Source: Candidatus Palibaumannia cicadellinicola
Lineage (GTDB): Bacteria; Pseudomonadota; Gammaproteobacteria; Enterobacterales; Enterobacteriaceae
DNA length: 64,000 bases
Reading direction: 5' to 3'
Assembly: GCF_001269425.1 (NCBI RefSeq)
Contig: NZ_CP011787.1
Location: 248,001 to 312,000 of the forward strand
Positions 1 through 11,661 of this stretch are shown here, piece by piece. A program made the translations under genes and the position numbers. Under the pieces are notes generated by a model. The model was not told the DNA's origin and did not search any database. It worked only from the letters and a program-made list of their open reading frames with translations. Every line of letters starts with the position of its first letter. Position 1 is the stretch's first letter.

Positions 1-198
1 CCATTAATAGCGCGCCTGATGTAGTAAAAAATAAGTCATATCTGTGATAGCCTTAATAAGTAGTTTTACTTGGTTACGGCACTAAGCAAGGTTTTACACT
101 AACTAAATGCGATAATAATTTACTTGTAAATTATCAAATTTTTGTATGGTAAACAAAATCTAGTTAAAAATTATTATTAGCTAATTGTTAATTTATTT

Positions 199-1119
199 TT
201 ATTGTAAGATATATTCCATATATCCATGATTACGCAAAATACGTTCATCGTTGGTCCAGCCTGATTTTATTTTAACCCATAGTGTTAGATGAACAACTGT
301 ATTAAATATAGTTTTCATAGCTTGCCTGGCTTCTATACTAATAGTTTTTATTTTACTACCTTTATTACCAATGATTATGATTTTCTGTCCTATGTATTCA
401 ACAAAAATTATTCCTTTGATATGGTAACAACCATGTTTGTTAGTAACAAAACTTTCTATTGCTACCGTGATAGAATATGGTATCTCATCACCAACAAATC
501 TAATTAATGTTTCACGGATAATTTCCGCGGCAATAAAGCGCTGTGAACGATCAGTAATTGATTCTTTTGGAAAATGGTGAATCGCAGCTGGTAATATATT
601 ACGCAATATACCAGCTAAAGTATTGATACCAATACCTTTAACAGCGCAAATAGGTATAATTGAATAAAAATCCATCTGTTTACTTAAAAAATTAATGTGG
701 GGTAACAGTGTATTTTTATCAATTAATTGATCTATTTTATTAATTAATAATAGGACTAATTTATTTTTATTATTTAGCTGATTAACTATCATTTGATCAT
801 TAATAGTCCATTTTGTCCCTTCTACGACAAATATCACTATTTTTACATTATCTATCGATTTACTAGCAGTGTAGTTCATTAACTTATTGAGTAGAATATT
901 TTTTTCATTAATAAGATTTATTCCTGGAGTATCGATATAAATTGTCTGGTATTGACCTGCTGTATTAATCCCAATAATACTGTTACGTGTTGTATTTTTC
1001 TTACGCGAAGTTATAGAAATTTTTTGACCTAATAGCTTATTAAAAATTGTAGATTTGCCCACGTTAGAACGCCCAACTATCGCTACAACACCACAATAAG
1101 TTTTATTATTATCTTTCAT
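199..1119 (-). CDS. era: GTPase Era
   Basis: Era is a Ras-like GTPase that binds the 3' end of 16S rRNA and assists 30S subunit maturation. At 306 residues it is close to the usual length of about 301. The G1 loop reads GRSNVGKS (residues 16-23), with Ser where E. coli has Pro. DTPG follows near residue 64 and NKID near 126. A C-terminal KH domain is marked by [12 protein letters not shown] near residue 252. The start codon lies inside the end of rnc (11-nt overlap), so the two are probably translationally coupled as in E. coli lepA-lepB-rnc-era. recO, the next gene in E. coli, is not visible in the 198 bases left at the window edge. Confidence 0.97.
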   Translation of the reverse strand: MKDNNKTYCGVVAIVGRSNVGKSTIFNKLLGQKISITSRKKNTTRNSIIGINTAGQYQTIYIDTPGINLINEKNILLNKLMNYTASKSIDNVKIVIFVVEGTKWTINDQMIVNQLNNKNKLVLLLINKIDQLIDKNTLLPHINFLSKQMDFYSIIPICAVKGIGINTLAGILRNILPAAIHHFPKESITDRSQRFIAAEIIRETLIRFVGDEIPYSITVAIESFVTNKHGCYHIKGIIFVEYIGQKIIIIGNKGSKIKTISIEARQAMKTIFNTVVHLTLWVKIKSGWTNDERILRNHGYMEYILQ

Positions 1120-1807
1120 TATTTATGATAGTGTCTTGATTTAATATTTTAAGAGCTTGTTTCGCAGCTGACTGTTCTGCTTGACGACGGCTAGAACCAT
1201 TACCTACAATAGGATATGCTATACCACTAACCTGACAATGAATAATAAATTTTTGATCATGAGTATCACCATAAATTTGAACAACTATATATACTGGTAA
1301 TGGCATATGGCGTCCTTGTAGATACTCCTGCAATCTAGTTTTTGGATCTTTTTGTTTTTCACCTGGACTAATTTCATTTAAGCGACTGGAATACCAGTTA
1401 AGTATTAGTTTATCTACAGTAAGGATATCGCTGTCAATAAATACACTACCAATTACAGCTTCTAATGCATCGGCAAGAATGGATTCACGGCGTAATCCAC
1501 CGCTCTTTAGTTCTCCAAGACCTAGACGTAAACACGTACTTAATTCTAACTCTCTAGCTATTTCTGCTAATGTGTTTTCCCTTACTAAGGTAGCACGCAT
1601 ACGACTCATATCTCCCTCATTAATATCTTGAAAACGATTATATAGATCATATGCTATAACATAACTTAGTATAGAGTCGCCAAGAAATTCTAGTCGCTCA
1701 TTATGTATGTTACTCGCACTACGATGTGTTAAGGCTTGTAATAATAACTCGTGCCGTTTAAAAAAATAGCCCATATTATTTTGGAGACGATTTAAGAAGT
1801 AATTCAT
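1109..1807 (-). CDS. rnc: Ribonuclease III
   Basis: RNase III cuts double-stranded RNA in rRNA precursors and structured mRNAs. The 232-residue protein has the catalytic domain first, with the signature ERLEFLGDS at about residues 37-45. The second acidic pair sits in [11 protein letters not shown] near residue 113. A double-stranded RNA-binding domain begins near residue 155 and contains [14 protein letters not shown]. Catalytic acids appear intact. It lies 32 bp downstream of lepB and overlaps era. It probably processes this genome's rRNA together with Era and the RNase II encoded elsewhere in the window. Confidence 0.97.
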   Translation of the reverse strand: MNYFLNRLQNNMGYFFKRHELLLQALTHRSASNIHNERLEFLGDSILSYVIAYDLYNRFQDINEGDMSRMRATLVRENTLAEIARELELSTCLRLGLGELKSGGLRRESILADALEAVIGSVFIDSDILTVDKLILNWYSSRLNEISPGEKQKDPKTRLQEYLQGRHMPLPVYIVVQIYGDTHDQKFIIHCQVSGIAYPIVGNGSSRRQAEQSAAKQALKILNQDTIINNER

Positions 1808-1839
1808 ATGTATTACTATAAATAATATATTTAATTATA

Positions 1840-2784
1840 TTAATTAATATAGCCAATTCTGCTTAAACAAACACCAGTTGGCCACTTATTTTTAAGTGTA
1901 TCAACACTCATCCAAATAAATATAGCTTTGCCGACTATATTGTTGTATGGCACAAAACCCCAGTAACGGCTATCAGCACTATTATCGCGATTATCACCCA
2001 TCATAAAATATTCTCCCTGCGGTACAATCCATTCTTTAATAGAATAACCAGGCTGCTGATAATAAATACTCATATAATCTAACTTGCTAGGCACGATAAG
2101 AATATCATGTATAACTCCACCTAATGATTCTTTACACTGCGATAAACGAATACCATTATAGGATAATTGATTTTTTGGAATACGCATAAATTCATTACTG
2201 GCATACCCATTGTTATTTATAGTTAAGTGTTGAACAAAATTACTTAAAGTAATATCACTGTAAGTAATAGATAGTGAACTATTCTTAGTATAAGAAGCTA
2301 TCTTATTCCAGTTCGGTTGTATCATTATACGTTTTAAAATAGGATCATAGCTTATTTTGTCGCCTGGTAGACCTATAACACGCTTGATATAATCTTGACT
2401 TGGATCTAGTGGATATTTAAATACAACAACATCTCCTCGTTTTGGATGCCCAGTGTTAATTATAGTATTCTGGTTAATAGGATTTTTAATTCCGTACGAA
2501 AATTTTTTTACTAAAATAAAATCACCTGCACATAATGTTGGCATCATTGAACCAGATGGTATGTGGAATGGCTCAACAACAAAAGAGCGCACGATAAATA
2601 CTAGTAATAATACTGGAAAAGCTGATGCTATTTTAGAAAGCAAATCATGATTATTTTTTTCTACTACTGCTACAATACTACTATTGTTCAGGTGTGCTAG
2701 TTTACGTTTTACATGTTTTAGTAACCAGGCAATTCCGGTTATAACTGTTAATATTGCTAAAATAATGATAAACCTATAAGCCAT
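1840..2784 (-). CDS. lepB: Signal peptidase I
   Basis: LepB removes signal peptides from exported proteins on the outer face of the inner membrane. Two N-terminal hydrophobic segments are followed by IPSGSMMPTL with nucleophile Ser79, and by DYIKRVIG with catalytic Lys134 (numbering from this start). GDNRDNSADSRYWG lies near the C terminus. I chose the ATG at 2784 because AGGAG sits about 8 nt upstream and MAYRF aligns with the E. coli start. An upstream in-frame ATG at 2835 would add 17 residues and overlap lepA, and has no better ribosome site. The protein is 314 residues, against 324 in E. coli. Likely client in this window: the ArtI precursor. Confidence 0.95.
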   Translation of the reverse strand: MAYRFIIILAILTVITGIAWLLKHVKRKLAHLNNSSIVAVVEKNNHDLLSKIASAFPVLLLVFIVRSFVVEPFHIPSGSMMPTLCAGDFILVKKFSYGIKNPINQNTIINTGHPKRGDVVVFKYPLDPSQDYIKRVIGLPGDKISYDPILKRIMIQPNWNKIASYTKNSSLSITYSDITLSNFVQHLTINNNGYASNEFMRIPKNQLSYNGIRLSQCKESLGGVIHDILIVPSKLDYMSIYYQQPGYSIKEWIVPQGEYFMMGDNRDNSADSRYWGFVPYNNIVGKAIFIWMSVDTLKNKWPTGVCLSRIGYIN

Positions 2785-2827
2785 GCAAACCACTCCTAAA
2801 ATTAATTGTTTAGATATATATCGATAT

Positions 2828-4624
2828 TTATTCATTTTTATTAAAATGGATAATTGCTAGGAACGCTTCCTGCGGAAGTGCAACTTTACCTACCTGCTTC
2901 ATACGTTTCTTACCTTGTTTCTGTTTTTGTATTAGTTTTTTTTTGCGGCTGACATCGCCTCCGTAACATTTAGCAATAACATTCTTACGTAATTGTTTCA
3001 CAGTAGCACTAGCAATTATATTTTTACCAATTGTAGCCTGAATAGAAATATCAAACTGCTGGCGCGGAATTATTTTTTGTAACTTATTAACTAACTCGCG
3101 ACTACGGTACATAGCATTAACTCTATGACTAATCATAGTTAGCGCATCAATAGATTCACCGTTTATTAGCAGATCAACGCGCACCATATCTGATGCTTGG
3201 AAGCGTTTGAATTCATAATTAAGTGATGCGTAACCGCTTGATATAGATTTCAAACTATCTACAAAATCTAGCATGATCTCAGCCATAGGTATTTCATAAG
3301 TTAATGTGATATTATTGCCGTGATACAAGATATTTTTATGTACGCCGCGCTTATTGAGACATAACTGCATTATTTTACCAATATATTTATGCGGTAGTAG
3401 AATATTACATTCAACAATAGGTTCTCTTAGCTCTTTAATCATATTACGCAATGGTAGTTTTGATGGGTTATCGATATATTTAGTTTGTTTATCAGTAGTA
3501 ATCACTTCATAAATAACAGTAGGTGCAGTGGTTATAATATCTAGATTATACTCACGTTCCAGTCGTTCCTGAATAATTTCCATATGTAATAAACCAAGAA
3601 AACCACAACGAAAACCAAATCCAAGTGCAATAGAGTTTTCCATTTCATAGAACAGTGAAGCATCGTTTAATCTTAGTTTTCCTAAGGCATCATTTAAGTA
3701 TTTATATTCATTTGAATTGGTAGGAAAAATTCCAGCATATACCTGAGGTTTAACTTTATTAAATCCCGGTAGTGCCTTATCAGCTGGTTTATCAGTAAGG
3801 GTTAAAGTATCTCCAACTGGAGCACCGTAAATATCTTTAATTGCACATATAAGCCAACCTACTTCGCCGCATTTTAGTATTTCACTATCTACACTTTTAG
3901 GAGTAAAAAATCCTAGCCGCTCAGCATTATAGCTATGACCGGTACTCATAACTTTTACTTTATCGCCTTTACGTATAGTACCATTTTTAATACGTACTAA
4001 AGAAACTAAGCCTAGATAATTGTCAAACCAAGAATCTATAATCAGAGCCTGAAGTGGTGCAAGAGGATCTCCTTTTGGAGATGGGATATCATTTACTATA
4101 CATTCTAAGACATTAGATACCCCAAAGCCAGTTTTTGCAGAACAACGTACTGCATTAGTTGCATCAATACCAATGATATCTTCAATCTCCTGTAATACTC
4201 GATCTGGATCTGAAACTGTTAAGTCTATTTTATTTAGTACTGGTACTACTGTTAAATTCATTTCTATAGCAAGATTACAGTTTGCTAGAGTTTGTGCTTC
4301 TACTCCTTGACTAGCATCAACTACTAAGATCGCTCCTTCACAAGCTTCTAATGACCTTGACACTTCATAGGAAAAATCTACATGTCCGGGGGTATCAATT
4401 AAATTAAGTTGATATACTTGTTTATCTAGTGCTGTGTAATTTAGTCTTACACTTTGCGCTTTAATGGTAATACCACGTTCACGTTCAATATCCATAGAAT
4501 CTAATACTTGAGTAACCATTTCACGTTCACTCAATGCGCCGCAAAACTGAATTAATCTATCAGATAATGTCGATTTGCCGTGGTCAATATGAGCAATAAT
4601 AGAAAAATTACGTATATTATTCAT
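2828..4624 (-). CDS. lepA: Elongation factor 4 (LepA)
   Basis: LepA is a ribosome-associated translational GTPase related to EF-G. The 598-residue protein matches the usual 599. G1 AHIDHGKST is at residues 11-19, DTPGHVDF near 77 and NKIDL near 131. The C-terminal LepA-specific domain contains [18 protein letters not shown]. The effector region [11 protein letters not shown] is intact. It heads the lepA-lepB-rnc-era block and is separated from the divergent Thr tRNA by about 134 bp of AT-rich DNA. LepA is often lost in the smallest symbiont genomes, so its intact state suggests moderate reduction. Confidence 0.97.
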   Translation of the reverse strand: MNNIRNFSIIAHIDHGKSTLSDRLIQFCGALSEREMVTQVLDSMDIERERGITIKAQSVRLNYTALDKQVYQLNLIDTPGHVDFSYEVSRSLEACEGAILVVDASQGVEAQTLANCNLAIEMNLTVVPVLNKIDLTVSDPDRVLQEIEDIIGIDATNAVRCSAKTGFGVSNVLECIVNDIPSPKGDPLAPLQALIIDSWFDNYLGLVSLVRIKNGTIRKGDKVKVMSTGHSYNAERLGFFTPKSVDSEILKCGEVGWLICAIKDIYGAPVGDTLTLTDKPADKALPGFNKVKPQVYAGIFPTNSNEYKYLNDALGKLRLNDASLFYEMENSIALGFGFRCGFLGLLHMEIIQERLEREYNLDIITTAPTVIYEVITTDKQTKYIDNPSKLPLRNMIKELREPIVECNILLPHKYIGKIMQLCLNKRGVHKNILYHGNNITLTYEIPMAEIMLDFVDSLKSISSGYASLNYEFKRFQASDMVRVDLLINGESIDALTMISHRVNAMYRSRELVNKLQKIIPRQQFDISIQATIGKNIIASATVKQLRKNVIAKCYGGDVSRKKKLIQKQKQGKKRMKQVGKVALPQEAFLAIIHFNKNE

Positions 4625-4758
4625 TTGAATTACTCTATAATTACTATTATGTAAACGCTATTACAGCTGTTTATAAACATAAATTAAAATGTTTTATGCT
4701 TATTTTAAGCAACATTCACTGATGTATCAGTTGTTATAAAGTATAAAAAGTATAAAAT

Positions 4759-4831
4759 GCCGATATAGCTTAGTTGGTAGAGCAGCGCATTCGTAAAGCG
4801 AAGATCATAGGTTCGAATCCTATTATCGGCA
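4759..4831 (+). tRNA. thrW: tRNA-Thr (CGT)
   Basis: A 73-nt cloverleaf can be drawn: acceptor GCCGATA/TATCGGC, D stem GCTT/GAGC, anticodon CGT at 4792-4794 and T arm ATAGG-TTCGAAT-CCTAT. It closely resembles E. coli thrW. CCA is not encoded; the discriminator A is followed by TCA. The anticodon stem is weak: A4789 faces A4797 next to the loop, and G4785 faces A4801 at the other end, leaving three firm pairs. It therefore needs CCA-adding enzyme and may be slightly degraded. Thr ACG could also be read by the UGU tRNA at 63354. Confidence 0.93.
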
Positions 4832-4873
4832 TCATATATAAAAAATTTTCTTACTTTCAAGATAAGTATTAAA

Positions 4874-7741
4874 TTAAAGCTCAGAAATTATTATTTTCTG
4901 CTCTATTAGTTTAGTTTTTGAGTGCTGATATTTTTTTAGTTTTTCATACTCTTTTGCTACTACAGTTTCTGGCGCATTACTAATAAATTTTTTATTAATT
5001 AGTTTTGTTTCAATACGGATTATTTCACTTTCTATACGTACAACTTCGTTATTTAGTCTATTTAATTCAGTGTTCTTATCAATAATACCTACTAGCGGGA
5101 TAAGTAGTTCTGCACCTAAAATAATTTTAGTTATAGACAGAGGTACTGTCTCTCCTACTTTTAGGATAGATATAGTTTCTAATTTAGCTAAATTACAAAT
5201 TAATAATAAATTATCATTTATCAAACGTTTGGCTTCGTCGGGAACATTGCGTAATAGTATTTTAAGAGGCTTGTTAGTTGCTATCTTTCTTTCAGCACGT
5301 ATAGTACGTATTGTACTAATAGTCTGCTTAATCCATTCGAAGTCATTTAGTACTTTTTTATCAACTAAAGTCGAATCATAGATCGGAAATGATTGTAACA
5401 TTATTGTTTCACAATGCTGAATTCCCTTTATTACCTTAATTTTTTGCCAGATAGTTTCTGTAATAAATGGAATTATCGGGTGAGCCAAACGCAGTAAAGC
5501 TTCCAGTACGCTGACTAAAGTATAACGAGTACCACGTAATTCTTCAATGTTTTGGCCTATGATAATTAGTGGTTTGGTTAGTTCTATATACCAGTCACAG
5601 AATTGGTTCCAAGTAAACTCATACAGTATACCTGCAGCTAGATCAAAACGGTAATTATCTAGTGCATCACGGAACATCTTTATAGTATTGTTAAATTTAG
5701 CTACAATCCATCGGTCTGCTAAAGAAAAAATTTTATCACATTCATTTTCATTAAAGCCGCAATCTTGGTTCTCAGTATTGTTTAAAACAAAGCGACTAGC
5801 ATTCCATAATTTATTACAGAAGTTACGATAACCGTCCAGACGTTTCATATTCCAGTTAATATCACGTCCTGTTGATGCTTGTGCTGTTAAATTAAAACGT
5901 AATGCATCGGTACCATGTGGTTGAATCCCATTAGGAAACTGTTTTATGGTACTATTACGAATACTTTCAGTTAAATTTTTATTTAGTAAATCGCTAGAAC
6001 GTTTAGTTAATAACTTCTCAAGAGAAATACCATCCACTATATCTAAAGGATCGATAACGTTACCCTTTGTTTTTGACATTTTATGTCCTTTTTCATCACG
6101 TATCAGTCCAGTTATATATACTGTTTTAAAGGGAACTTGTGGTTTTCCTAAAGAATTTTTATTGAAGTGCATCGTCAACATTATCATACGTGCAATCCAA
6201 AAAAAGATAATATCGAAGCCACTTACTACAACATTAGTTGGATGAAAAACTCTTAATGCTTCAGTATTATCAGGCCAACCTAAAGTAGAAAAAGTCCAAA
6301 TTCCTGATGAGAACCAAGTATCTAGCACATCTTCTTCTTGGGATAATATCAAACAATCACTTAGCTTATATTCTTTACGTACTTCTATTTCATTACGTCC
6401 TACGTACACGTTCCCATCATTATCGTACCAAGCAGGAATTCTATGTCCCCACCATAGTTGACGTGAAATACACCAGTCGTTGATATTACGCATCCAGCTA
6501 ATATACATATTTTTATACTGGTTAGATACGAACTTGAGCTCTCCTCTTTCTACTGCGTCCATGGCTACGTTGGCTAGTGGTTGTGTACGAACATACCATT
6601 GATCAGTTAACATTGGTTCTATTACTACGCCACTACGATAGCTATAAGGTAAAGTTACATTATAAGACTGTATTAATTCTAATAGACCCAGCCTTTCAAA
6701 TTCCGCTACTATAGCCTTACGTGCTTCGAATCGTTCTATCCCGCGTAAATATTTTGGAATTCTGCTAGATAGCAAGTTGCTAATATTACCATTACTATCA
6801 AAAACTTCTGCTTCTTTACGGATATAACCTTCTAAAGTTAGAATATTAACTACTGGTAATCTATGACGTTTACCTATTTCATAGTCATTAAAATCATGAG
6901 CAGGAGTTACCTTCATACAACCAGTACCTTTAGTGAAATCAACCTGTGTGTCAGCTATAATCTGTATGCGACGGTCTACTAAAGGTAGCACAACAAATTT
7001 ATTAATTAGGTTATGATAGCGTTTATCAAACGGGTTAACAGCAATGCCGGTATCCCCAAGCATAGTTTCTGGTCGTGTAGTAGCCACTACTAAATAGTCT
7101 AGACCATCTAATGTTTTAACACCATCAGCAAGCGGATAGCATAAATGCCACATGAAACTTTTTACTTCTCTGTTTTCTACCTCTAGATCTGATATAGCTG
7201 TATTTAGTTTAGGATCCCAATTAACTATACGCTTTCCACGATATATCAAATTGTCTTTATATAATCTGACAAACACTTCTTTAACCGCATTAGATAATCC
7301 TTCATCCATAGTAAAACGTTCTCTTTGCCAGTCTACTGAGCAACCTAGACGACGCATCTGATTAGTAATGATTCCCCCGTATTGTGCTTTCCATTGCCAA
7401 ATTTTATCAATAAAAGCTTCACGTCCATAATCTTTGCGAGTTTTACCTTCTTCAGCAAACATTTTTCGCTCAACTACAAGCTGTGTAGCAATACCTGCGT
7501 GATCTGTTCCTACTTGCCAAAGAGTATTTTTTCCTTGCATTCTATGATATCTAATTAGTATATCCATAAGTGTCTGTTGAAAAGCATGTCCCATATGTAG
7601 TCTCCCTGTAACATTAGGTGGAGGCATCATAATACAGTAACTATTATTACAGACTTTACCATTGGGTTTGAAATATCCTTGCTTTTCCCAAAACTCGTAT
7701 AAAGGTTGTTCTATCTCGGTAGGATTATATGTATTATTCAT
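4874..7741 (-). CDS. valS: Valyl-tRNA synthetase
   Basis: ValS charges tRNA-Val and edits mischarged threonine. It is a 955-residue class I enzyme (E. coli 951). The HIGH-type motif is in [10 protein letters not shown] at residues 43-52 and KMSKTKGN lies near residue 565. The CP1 editing insertion contains the conserved [12 protein letters not shown]. The C terminus is a coiled-coil arm rich in Glu, Lys and Ile. It is the last gene of the pepA-holC-valS block, 31 bp from holC. A lysine-rich stretch shortly after KMSKTKGN looks more divergent than the rest, but no catalytic motif is lost. Confidence 0.97.
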   Translation of the reverse strand: MNNTYNPTEIEQPLYEFWEKQGYFKPNGKVCNNSYCIMMPPPNVTGRLHMGHAFQQTLMDILIRYHRMQGKNTLWQVGTDHAGIATQLVVERKMFAEEGKTRKDYGREAFIDKIWQWKAQYGGIITNQMRRLGCSVDWQRERFTMDEGLSNAVKEVFVRLYKDNLIYRGKRIVNWDPKLNTAISDLEVENREVKSFMWHLCYPLADGVKTLDGLDYLVVATTRPETMLGDTGIAVNPFDKRYHNLINKFVVLPLVDRRIQIIADTQVDFTKGTGCMKVTPAHDFNDYEIGKRHRLPVVNILTLEGYIRKEAEVFDSNGNISNLLSSRIPKYLRGIERFEARKAIVAEFERLGLLELIQSYNVTLPYSYRSGVVIEPMLTDQWYVRTQPLANVAMDAVERGELKFVSNQYKNMYISWMRNINDWCISRQLWWGHRIPAWYDNDGNVYVGRNEIEVRKEYKLSDCLILSQEEDVLDTWFSSGIWTFSTLGWPDNTEALRVFHPTNVVVSGFDIIFFWIARMIMLTMHFNKNSLGKPQVPFKTVYITGLIRDEKGHKMSKTKGNVIDPLDIVDGISLEKLLTKRSSDLLNKNLTESIRNSTIKQFPNGIQPHGTDALRFNLTAQASTGRDINWNMKRLDGYRNFCNKLWNASRFVLNNTENQDCGFNENECDKIFSLADRWIVAKFNNTIKMFRDALDNYRFDLAAGILYEFTWNQFCDWYIELTKPLIIIGQNIEELRGTRYTLVSVLEALLRLAHPIIPFITETIWQKIKVIKGIQHCETIMLQSFPIYDSTLVDKKVLNDFEWIKQTISTIRTIRAERKIATNKPLKILLRNVPDEAKRLINDNLLLICNLAKLETISILKVGETVPLSITKIILGAELLIPLVGIIDKNTELNRLNNEVVRIESEIIRIETKLINKKFISNAPETVVAKEYEKLKKYQHSKTKLIEQKIIISEL

Positions 7742-7772
7742 TTATGTAAATATGTAAAAATATATTATATTA

Positions 7773-8216
7773 TTATTGTGGCGGCGGAGTAATAGTTAAT
7801 TGAAAGCCTACTTTACGATAAACTTTATATCTAGTACGTGCCAACTGTTTTAGAGATTCTTCATTAGGAATAAAGTCTATTACTTCATTGAAAAATGAAG
7901 CAAACTTGGCACAAGTAGGCAGTAGACTTATAAGTAGATCACTGTTTACTGGACTAAGTCTAGTAGGCCAACATATTTCTACCGGCGCACCATCTGTTGG
8001 TCCTTCACCAACAATATTATGCGGGATAAAAACAGTAGGAGTGTATGCCCATAACGCATCATCTAATTTTCTTGCTTGCTTATTATGTACACAAGCTATT
8101 AGTATACGTTTCCCGGCCCGCCACTTTAGGATAGCTAGATAACAAGCTAGTCGCTCAATAGCAATTAACTCGTTTTTTATATTATTATTTATAAGATAGA
8201 AAGTTGCTGTTTTCAT
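7773..8216 (-). CDS. holC: DNA polymerase III chi subunit
   Basis: HolC (chi) links the clamp loader to SSB through psi (HolD). The length, 147 residues, equals E. coli. The start MKTATFYLINN and the conserved AWAY-type segment (here ALWAYTPTVFIPHN) support the call, as does GPTDGAPVEICWP. It sits between pepA and valS exactly as in E. coli. HolC is dispensable in many reduced genomes, so an intact copy suggests a fairly complete clamp loader. HolD is not in this window. Confidence 0.92.
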   Translation of the reverse strand: MKTATFYLINNNIKNELIAIERLACYLAILKWRAGKRILIACVHNKQARKLDDALWAYTPTVFIPHNIVGEGPTDGAPVEICWPTRLSPVNSDLLISLLPTCAKFASFFNEVIDFIPNEESLKQLARTRYKVYRKVGFQLTITPPPQ

Positions 8217-8260
8217 TTCATAATAATGATGAAAGATAGTGAAAGTTAAGTCAGTTACTC

Positions 8261-9790
8261 CTAACTAATCAATCCTGATCGATTGAGTAGAAACTGTGAT
8301 AATAGTGCTACAGGACGCCCAGTAGCACCATTGGTTTTTCCAAAATTCCAGGCAGTTCCAGCAATATCTAAATGTGCCCAATGATATTTACTTGTAAAGC
8401 GAGATAAAAAACAACCTGCGGTAATAGCACCGCCATCACGTCCACCTACATTAGTCATATCAGCAAAATGTGACTTTAGTTGTTCTTGAAACTCATCTTC
8501 TAACGGTAAATTCCATATTAGATCTCCAGCCTGTTTAGCAGCAACATTTAGTTCATGTGATAGTTTCTTATTATTAGACATTAGTCCAGTTAAATGATGT
8601 CCCAGCGCAATAATGCAGGCTCCTGTTAATGTTGCAACATCAATTACAATTGCGGGATCAAACTGTTCAACATAAGTAAGTGTATCACATAATACTAGAC
8701 GACCCTCAGCATCAGTATTTAACACTTCTACAGTCTGGCCAGAAAAAGTAGTAATGATATCTCCAGGACGAAACGAACGACCATCTACCATATTCTCGCA
8801 TCCTGCTATAATACCAATAATATTAAGTGGTAACTTTAATATTAGTGCTACACGCATTACACCATATACGGTAGCAGCCCCGCACATATCATATTTCATC
8901 TCATTCATATTTTCTGATGGCTTAATAGAAATACCACCAGAGTCAAAAGTAAGCCCTTTGCCCACTAAAACTATTGGTCGTGCTGTTTTTTTATTATAAT
9001 CATTATTATTATCATGACCTTTATATTCTATCACTGACATTAATGATTCTTTTGCAGAACCTTGGCCTACAGCTAAATAAGCATTCATTCCTAAATCTTT
9101 CATTGTTTTTTCACCTATCACACGTGTTGTGATATTCTTTCCGTAGCTGCTATCTGCTGCTAATTTGCTTGCTTTAGAGGCAAGATAGGCTGAGTTACAT
9201 ATATTAGGGGGCATATTAGCTAGATCTTTAGCAGATTTTATGCCAGCTGAAATAGCAATACCATGTTTAATAGCTAGCTCCCCATCAGTAAGTTTACTAC
9301 GTGTTGATAAGTAAAAAACAATTTTTCTCAGCGGTCGTAGTATTGCTATTTTTTTACTTTTTAAATGATCGAAGGTATAAATTGAATCCTCTACTGTTTC
9401 TACAGCTATACGTACTTTCCAATATGTATTTCTACCCTTTACTGTGAGTTCGGTTAAAAAGCAAATAGCTTTCATAACTCCGGTATTTTTTAAAGCATTA
9501 ATAGTTTCATTAATTACTAGTTTATACTTACGTTCATCTAGCTCGCTTTCCTTACCACATCCGATAAGTAATAATCTTTCATATAGTAAATTAGGAACAT
9601 TATATAGTAGTAAATTATGCCCTATTTTACCTTCTAATTCACCACGTCTTAGCAGATTTCTGATATAGCCTTCGCTAATTTTATCAAATTGTTCAGCAAC
9701 ATCAGATAAGCGACGTTTCTCAAAAATTCCAACTATCACACAGGTACTACGTTGCTTTTCCGGACTCCCGCTTTTAACACTAAAATACAT
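8261..9790 (-). CDS. pepA: Leucyl aminopeptidase PepA
   Basis: PepA is a cytosolic manganese M17 aminopeptidase that trims N-terminal residues from peptides. In E. coli it is also an accessory DNA-binding factor in Xer recombination and carAB control. The 509-residue protein has the metal-binding [10 protein letters not shown] segment and the family signature [27 protein letters not shown] is also conserved. Its N-terminal domain is well preserved, starting [13 protein letters not shown] good ribosome site (AAGGAG) precedes the ATG. It heads pepA-holC-valS. The divergent lptFG of E. coli are absent; nadE lies there instead. Confidence 0.97.
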   Translation of the reverse strand: MYFSVKSGSPEKQRSTCVIVGIFEKRRLSDVAEQFDKISEGYIRNLLRRGELEGKIGHNLLLYNVPNLLYERLLLIGCGKESELDERKYKLVINETINALKNTGVMKAICFLTELTVKGRNTYWKVRIAVETVEDSIYTFDHLKSKKIAILRPLRKIVFYLSTRSKLTDGELAIKHGIAISAGIKSAKDLANMPPNICNSAYLASKASKLAADSSYGKNITTRVIGEKTMKDLGMNAYLAVGQGSAKESLMSVIEYKGHDNNNDYNKKTARPIVLVGKGLTFDSGGISIKPSENMNEMKYDMCGAATVYGVMRVALILKLPLNIIGIIAGCENMVDGRSFRPGDIITTFSGQTVEVLNTDAEGRLVLCDTLTYVEQFDPAIVIDVATLTGACIIALGHHLTGLMSNNKKLSHELNVAAKQAGDLIWNLPLEDEFQEQLKSHFADMTNVGGRDGGAITAGCFLSRFTSKYHWAHLDIAGTAWNFGKTNGATGRPVALLSQFLLNRSGLIS

Positions 9791-9977
9791 TGATTCTCCT
9801 TAATAAATAGCTTGAAGTTTATAAAAAGTAATTTAGTAAAGAAATCATAAGTATTTTTTATACTATGGAAATATAAATTTAAATTATATTTATTTATTAT
9901 TAAATTAATAATAGAAATTTGTTATAAATAATATTTTCAGCTAATATTGATCAATCCTTTATAAGTAAATAATCACA

Positions 9978-10808
9978 ATGACTATGGAACTACAGAAAAA
10001 AATTATTACTAATCTAGGCGTAAAATCAATTATAGAACCAGATAAAGAAGTACGTATTAGCGTAAATTTTATTAAAGATTATTTAAAAAAACATCAATAT
10101 TTACTTACTTTAGTACTAGGTATTAGCTGTGGACAAGATTCAACTCTTACTGGTAAATTATGCCAACTTGCTATACAAGAATTAAGGCAGGAAACTGGAG
10201 AAAAAAATTATAAATTTATCGCTGTACGGTTACCATATGGAGAACAGAAAGACGAAGCAGACTGTGATGATGTAATTAAATTTATTAAACCTGATAATTT
10301 GATTACGATAAATATTAAAAATTCTATTCAAGCGAGTGAGGCTAATTTACGTGAAGCTGGTTTTACTTTAAGTGATTATTTAAAGGGAAATGAGAAAGCG
10401 CGTGAGCGTATGAAAGTACAATACAGTATCGCAGGGATGACCAGAGGATTAGTTGTAGGTACAAATAATGCAGCAGAGGCTATAACTGGTTTTTTTACTA
10501 AATATGGTGATGGAGGTACAGATATAAATCCTTTGTTCCGTCTTAATAAAAGACAAGTCACAGCATTATTACAATACTTTGACTGTCCTCAGAATTTATA
10601 TTTGAAAGTACCAACAGCTGATTTAGAAGAAGACAATCCAGGATTACCGGACGAATTAGCGCTAGGTATAACCTATAAACAAATAGATGATTATCTAGAA
10701 GGAAAAATTATTGATATAGATACAGCTAAAAAAATTGAAAATTTGTATCTTAAAACTGAGCATAAAAGACATATTCCAATTACAGTTTGTGATATTTATT
10801 TGAAATAA
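9978..10808 (+). CDS. nadE: NH3-dependent NAD synthetase
   Basis: NadE converts deamido-NAD to NAD using ATP and ammonia. The length of 276 residues matches E. coli (275), and the whole chain aligns, for example [11 protein letters not shown] and [11 protein letters not shown]. The ATP pyrophosphatase loop normally reads SGGxDS. Here it is SCGQDS, with Cys51 (TGT at 10128-10130) replacing the first glycine. The remaining active-site Asp54 and Ser55 are present. A second in-frame ATG at 9984 aligns equally well with the E. coli start; no clear ribosome site decides. It is a single gene converging on prmC with only 10 bp between them. Confidence 0.95.
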   Translation: MTMELQKKIITNLGVKSIIEPDKEVRISVNFIKDYLKKHQYLLTLVLGISCGQDSTLTGKLCQLAIQELRQETGEKNYKFIAVRLPYGEQKDEADCDDVIKFIKPDNLITINIKNSIQASEANLREAGFTLSDYLKGNEKARERMKVQYSIAGMTRGLVVGTNNAAEAITGFFTKYGDGGTDINPLFRLNKRQVTALLQYFDCPQNLYLKVPTADLEEDNPGLPDELALGITYKQIDDYLEGKIIDIDTAKKIENLYLKTEHKRHIPITVCDIYLK

Positions 10809-10818
10809 AAATATCTAC

Positions 10819-11661
10819 TTATAACCATTGTCCTAGACTAATTCGCTCATTATCACTATAATCTCTTAATGTAGAGATATGAATAAAACCATATTTTGCT
10901 AATAATGAACGTACTTGTTCTCCTTGTTTCCACCCATGTTCTAGTACTAACCAACCTTTATGTTGCAAATATTTACCTGATTGATGGCAAATTAATGCAA
11001 TATCTGCTATCCCATTATCATTTGCAACTAATGCAGTTTTTGGTTCAAAATACACATCTCCTTTATTTAAATGCGGATCATTTACATCAATATAGGGGGG
11101 GTTACTAACGATAAGACTATATCGTAAAGTATTATGTTGTAATGGTTTAAACCAATTACCACATATGAATTTTACATTTTTTATGCCTAGTATAGTGGCA
11201 TTAGCTTCAGCTAATGCCACTATACTAGGCTTATTATCAATACCTGTTAAACGCCAATTAGGTCTTTCATAGGCTAGCGCAAGTATTATAGCTCCTGTTC
11301 CAGTACCTAGATCAAGCACTTCTGATTTAGTTGGTAATAATAGATTTAATGCCTGCTCTACTAAACATTCTGTCTCTGGTCTAGGAATTATAGTATCAGT
11401 AGAAACTAGTAAATTTAATGACCAAAACTCCCAATCTCCAGTTAAATAAGCAATTGGCTCTCCGCGTATTCTACGCTTTAATAAATTATCTAGCTGCGTA
11501 TATTTAGCATCATCTAATAAAGTTTCTCCGAATGCTAACAAAGTTGTAAGTCCTACGCCTAATACTTTACCTAGTAATATTTCCGAATCTAATCTTGGAC
11601 TTGGTGATGTTGTGTTAAGTTGATAAGTTGCATACTCAAGCCATTGTAGCCAATTAATCAT
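10819..11661 (-). CDS. prmC: Release factor glutamine methyltransferase PrmC
   Basis: PrmC methylates the glutamine of the GGQ motif in RF1 and RF2. The 280-residue protein (E. coli 277) has an N-terminal helical domain, the SAM-binding motif [14 protein letters not shown] near residue 118, and the catalytic NPPY near residue 187. It overlaps the upstream prfA by 4 nt, so the enzyme and its substrate RF1 are co-expressed. The hemA that precedes prfA in E. coli is absent. The segment [15 protein letters not shown] is encoded by a perfect 21-bp inverted repeat (listed separately), which is very unusual inside a gene. Confidence 0.96.
   Translation of the reverse strand: MINWLQWLEYATYQLNTTSPSPRLDSEILLGKVLGVGLTTLLAFGETLLDDAKYTQLDNLLKRRIRGEPIAYLTGDWEFWSLNLLVSTDTIIPRPETECLVEQALNLLLPTKSEVLDLGTGTGAIILALAYERPNWRLTGIDNKPSIVALAEANATILGIKNVKFICGNWFKPLQHNTLRYSLIVSNPPYIDVNDPHLNKGDVYFEPKTALVANDNGIADIALICHQSGKYLQHKGWLVLEHGWKQGEQVRSLLAKYGFIHISTLRDYSDNERISLGQWL
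11185..11230. repeat. Perfect 21-bp inverted repeat inside prmC
   Basis: Left arm 11185-11205 and right arm 11210-11230 are exact reverse complements over 21 bases, separated by a 4-nt loop (TTCA on the plus strand). The arms begin with GCCTAGTATAG. The repeat lies wholly within the prmC reading frame and codes for residues that align without a gap to the E. coli protein. An RNA copy would form a very stable hairpin, and the DNA could extrude a cruciform. There is no T-tract after it on either strand, so it does not look like a terminator. Confidence 0.97.

Noticed and set aside
1..198. Possible remains of recO or pdxJ at the left edge
   Set aside because: Reading all frames gave no convincing match, and the stretch is short.
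2785..2835. Upstream lepB start at 2835
   Set aside because: It overlaps lepA, lacks family support, and a strong ribosome site lies before ATG 2784.
11185..11230. prmC inverted repeat as a transcription terminator
   Set aside because: Neither strand has a T tract after the stem, and it lies deep inside the coding sequence.
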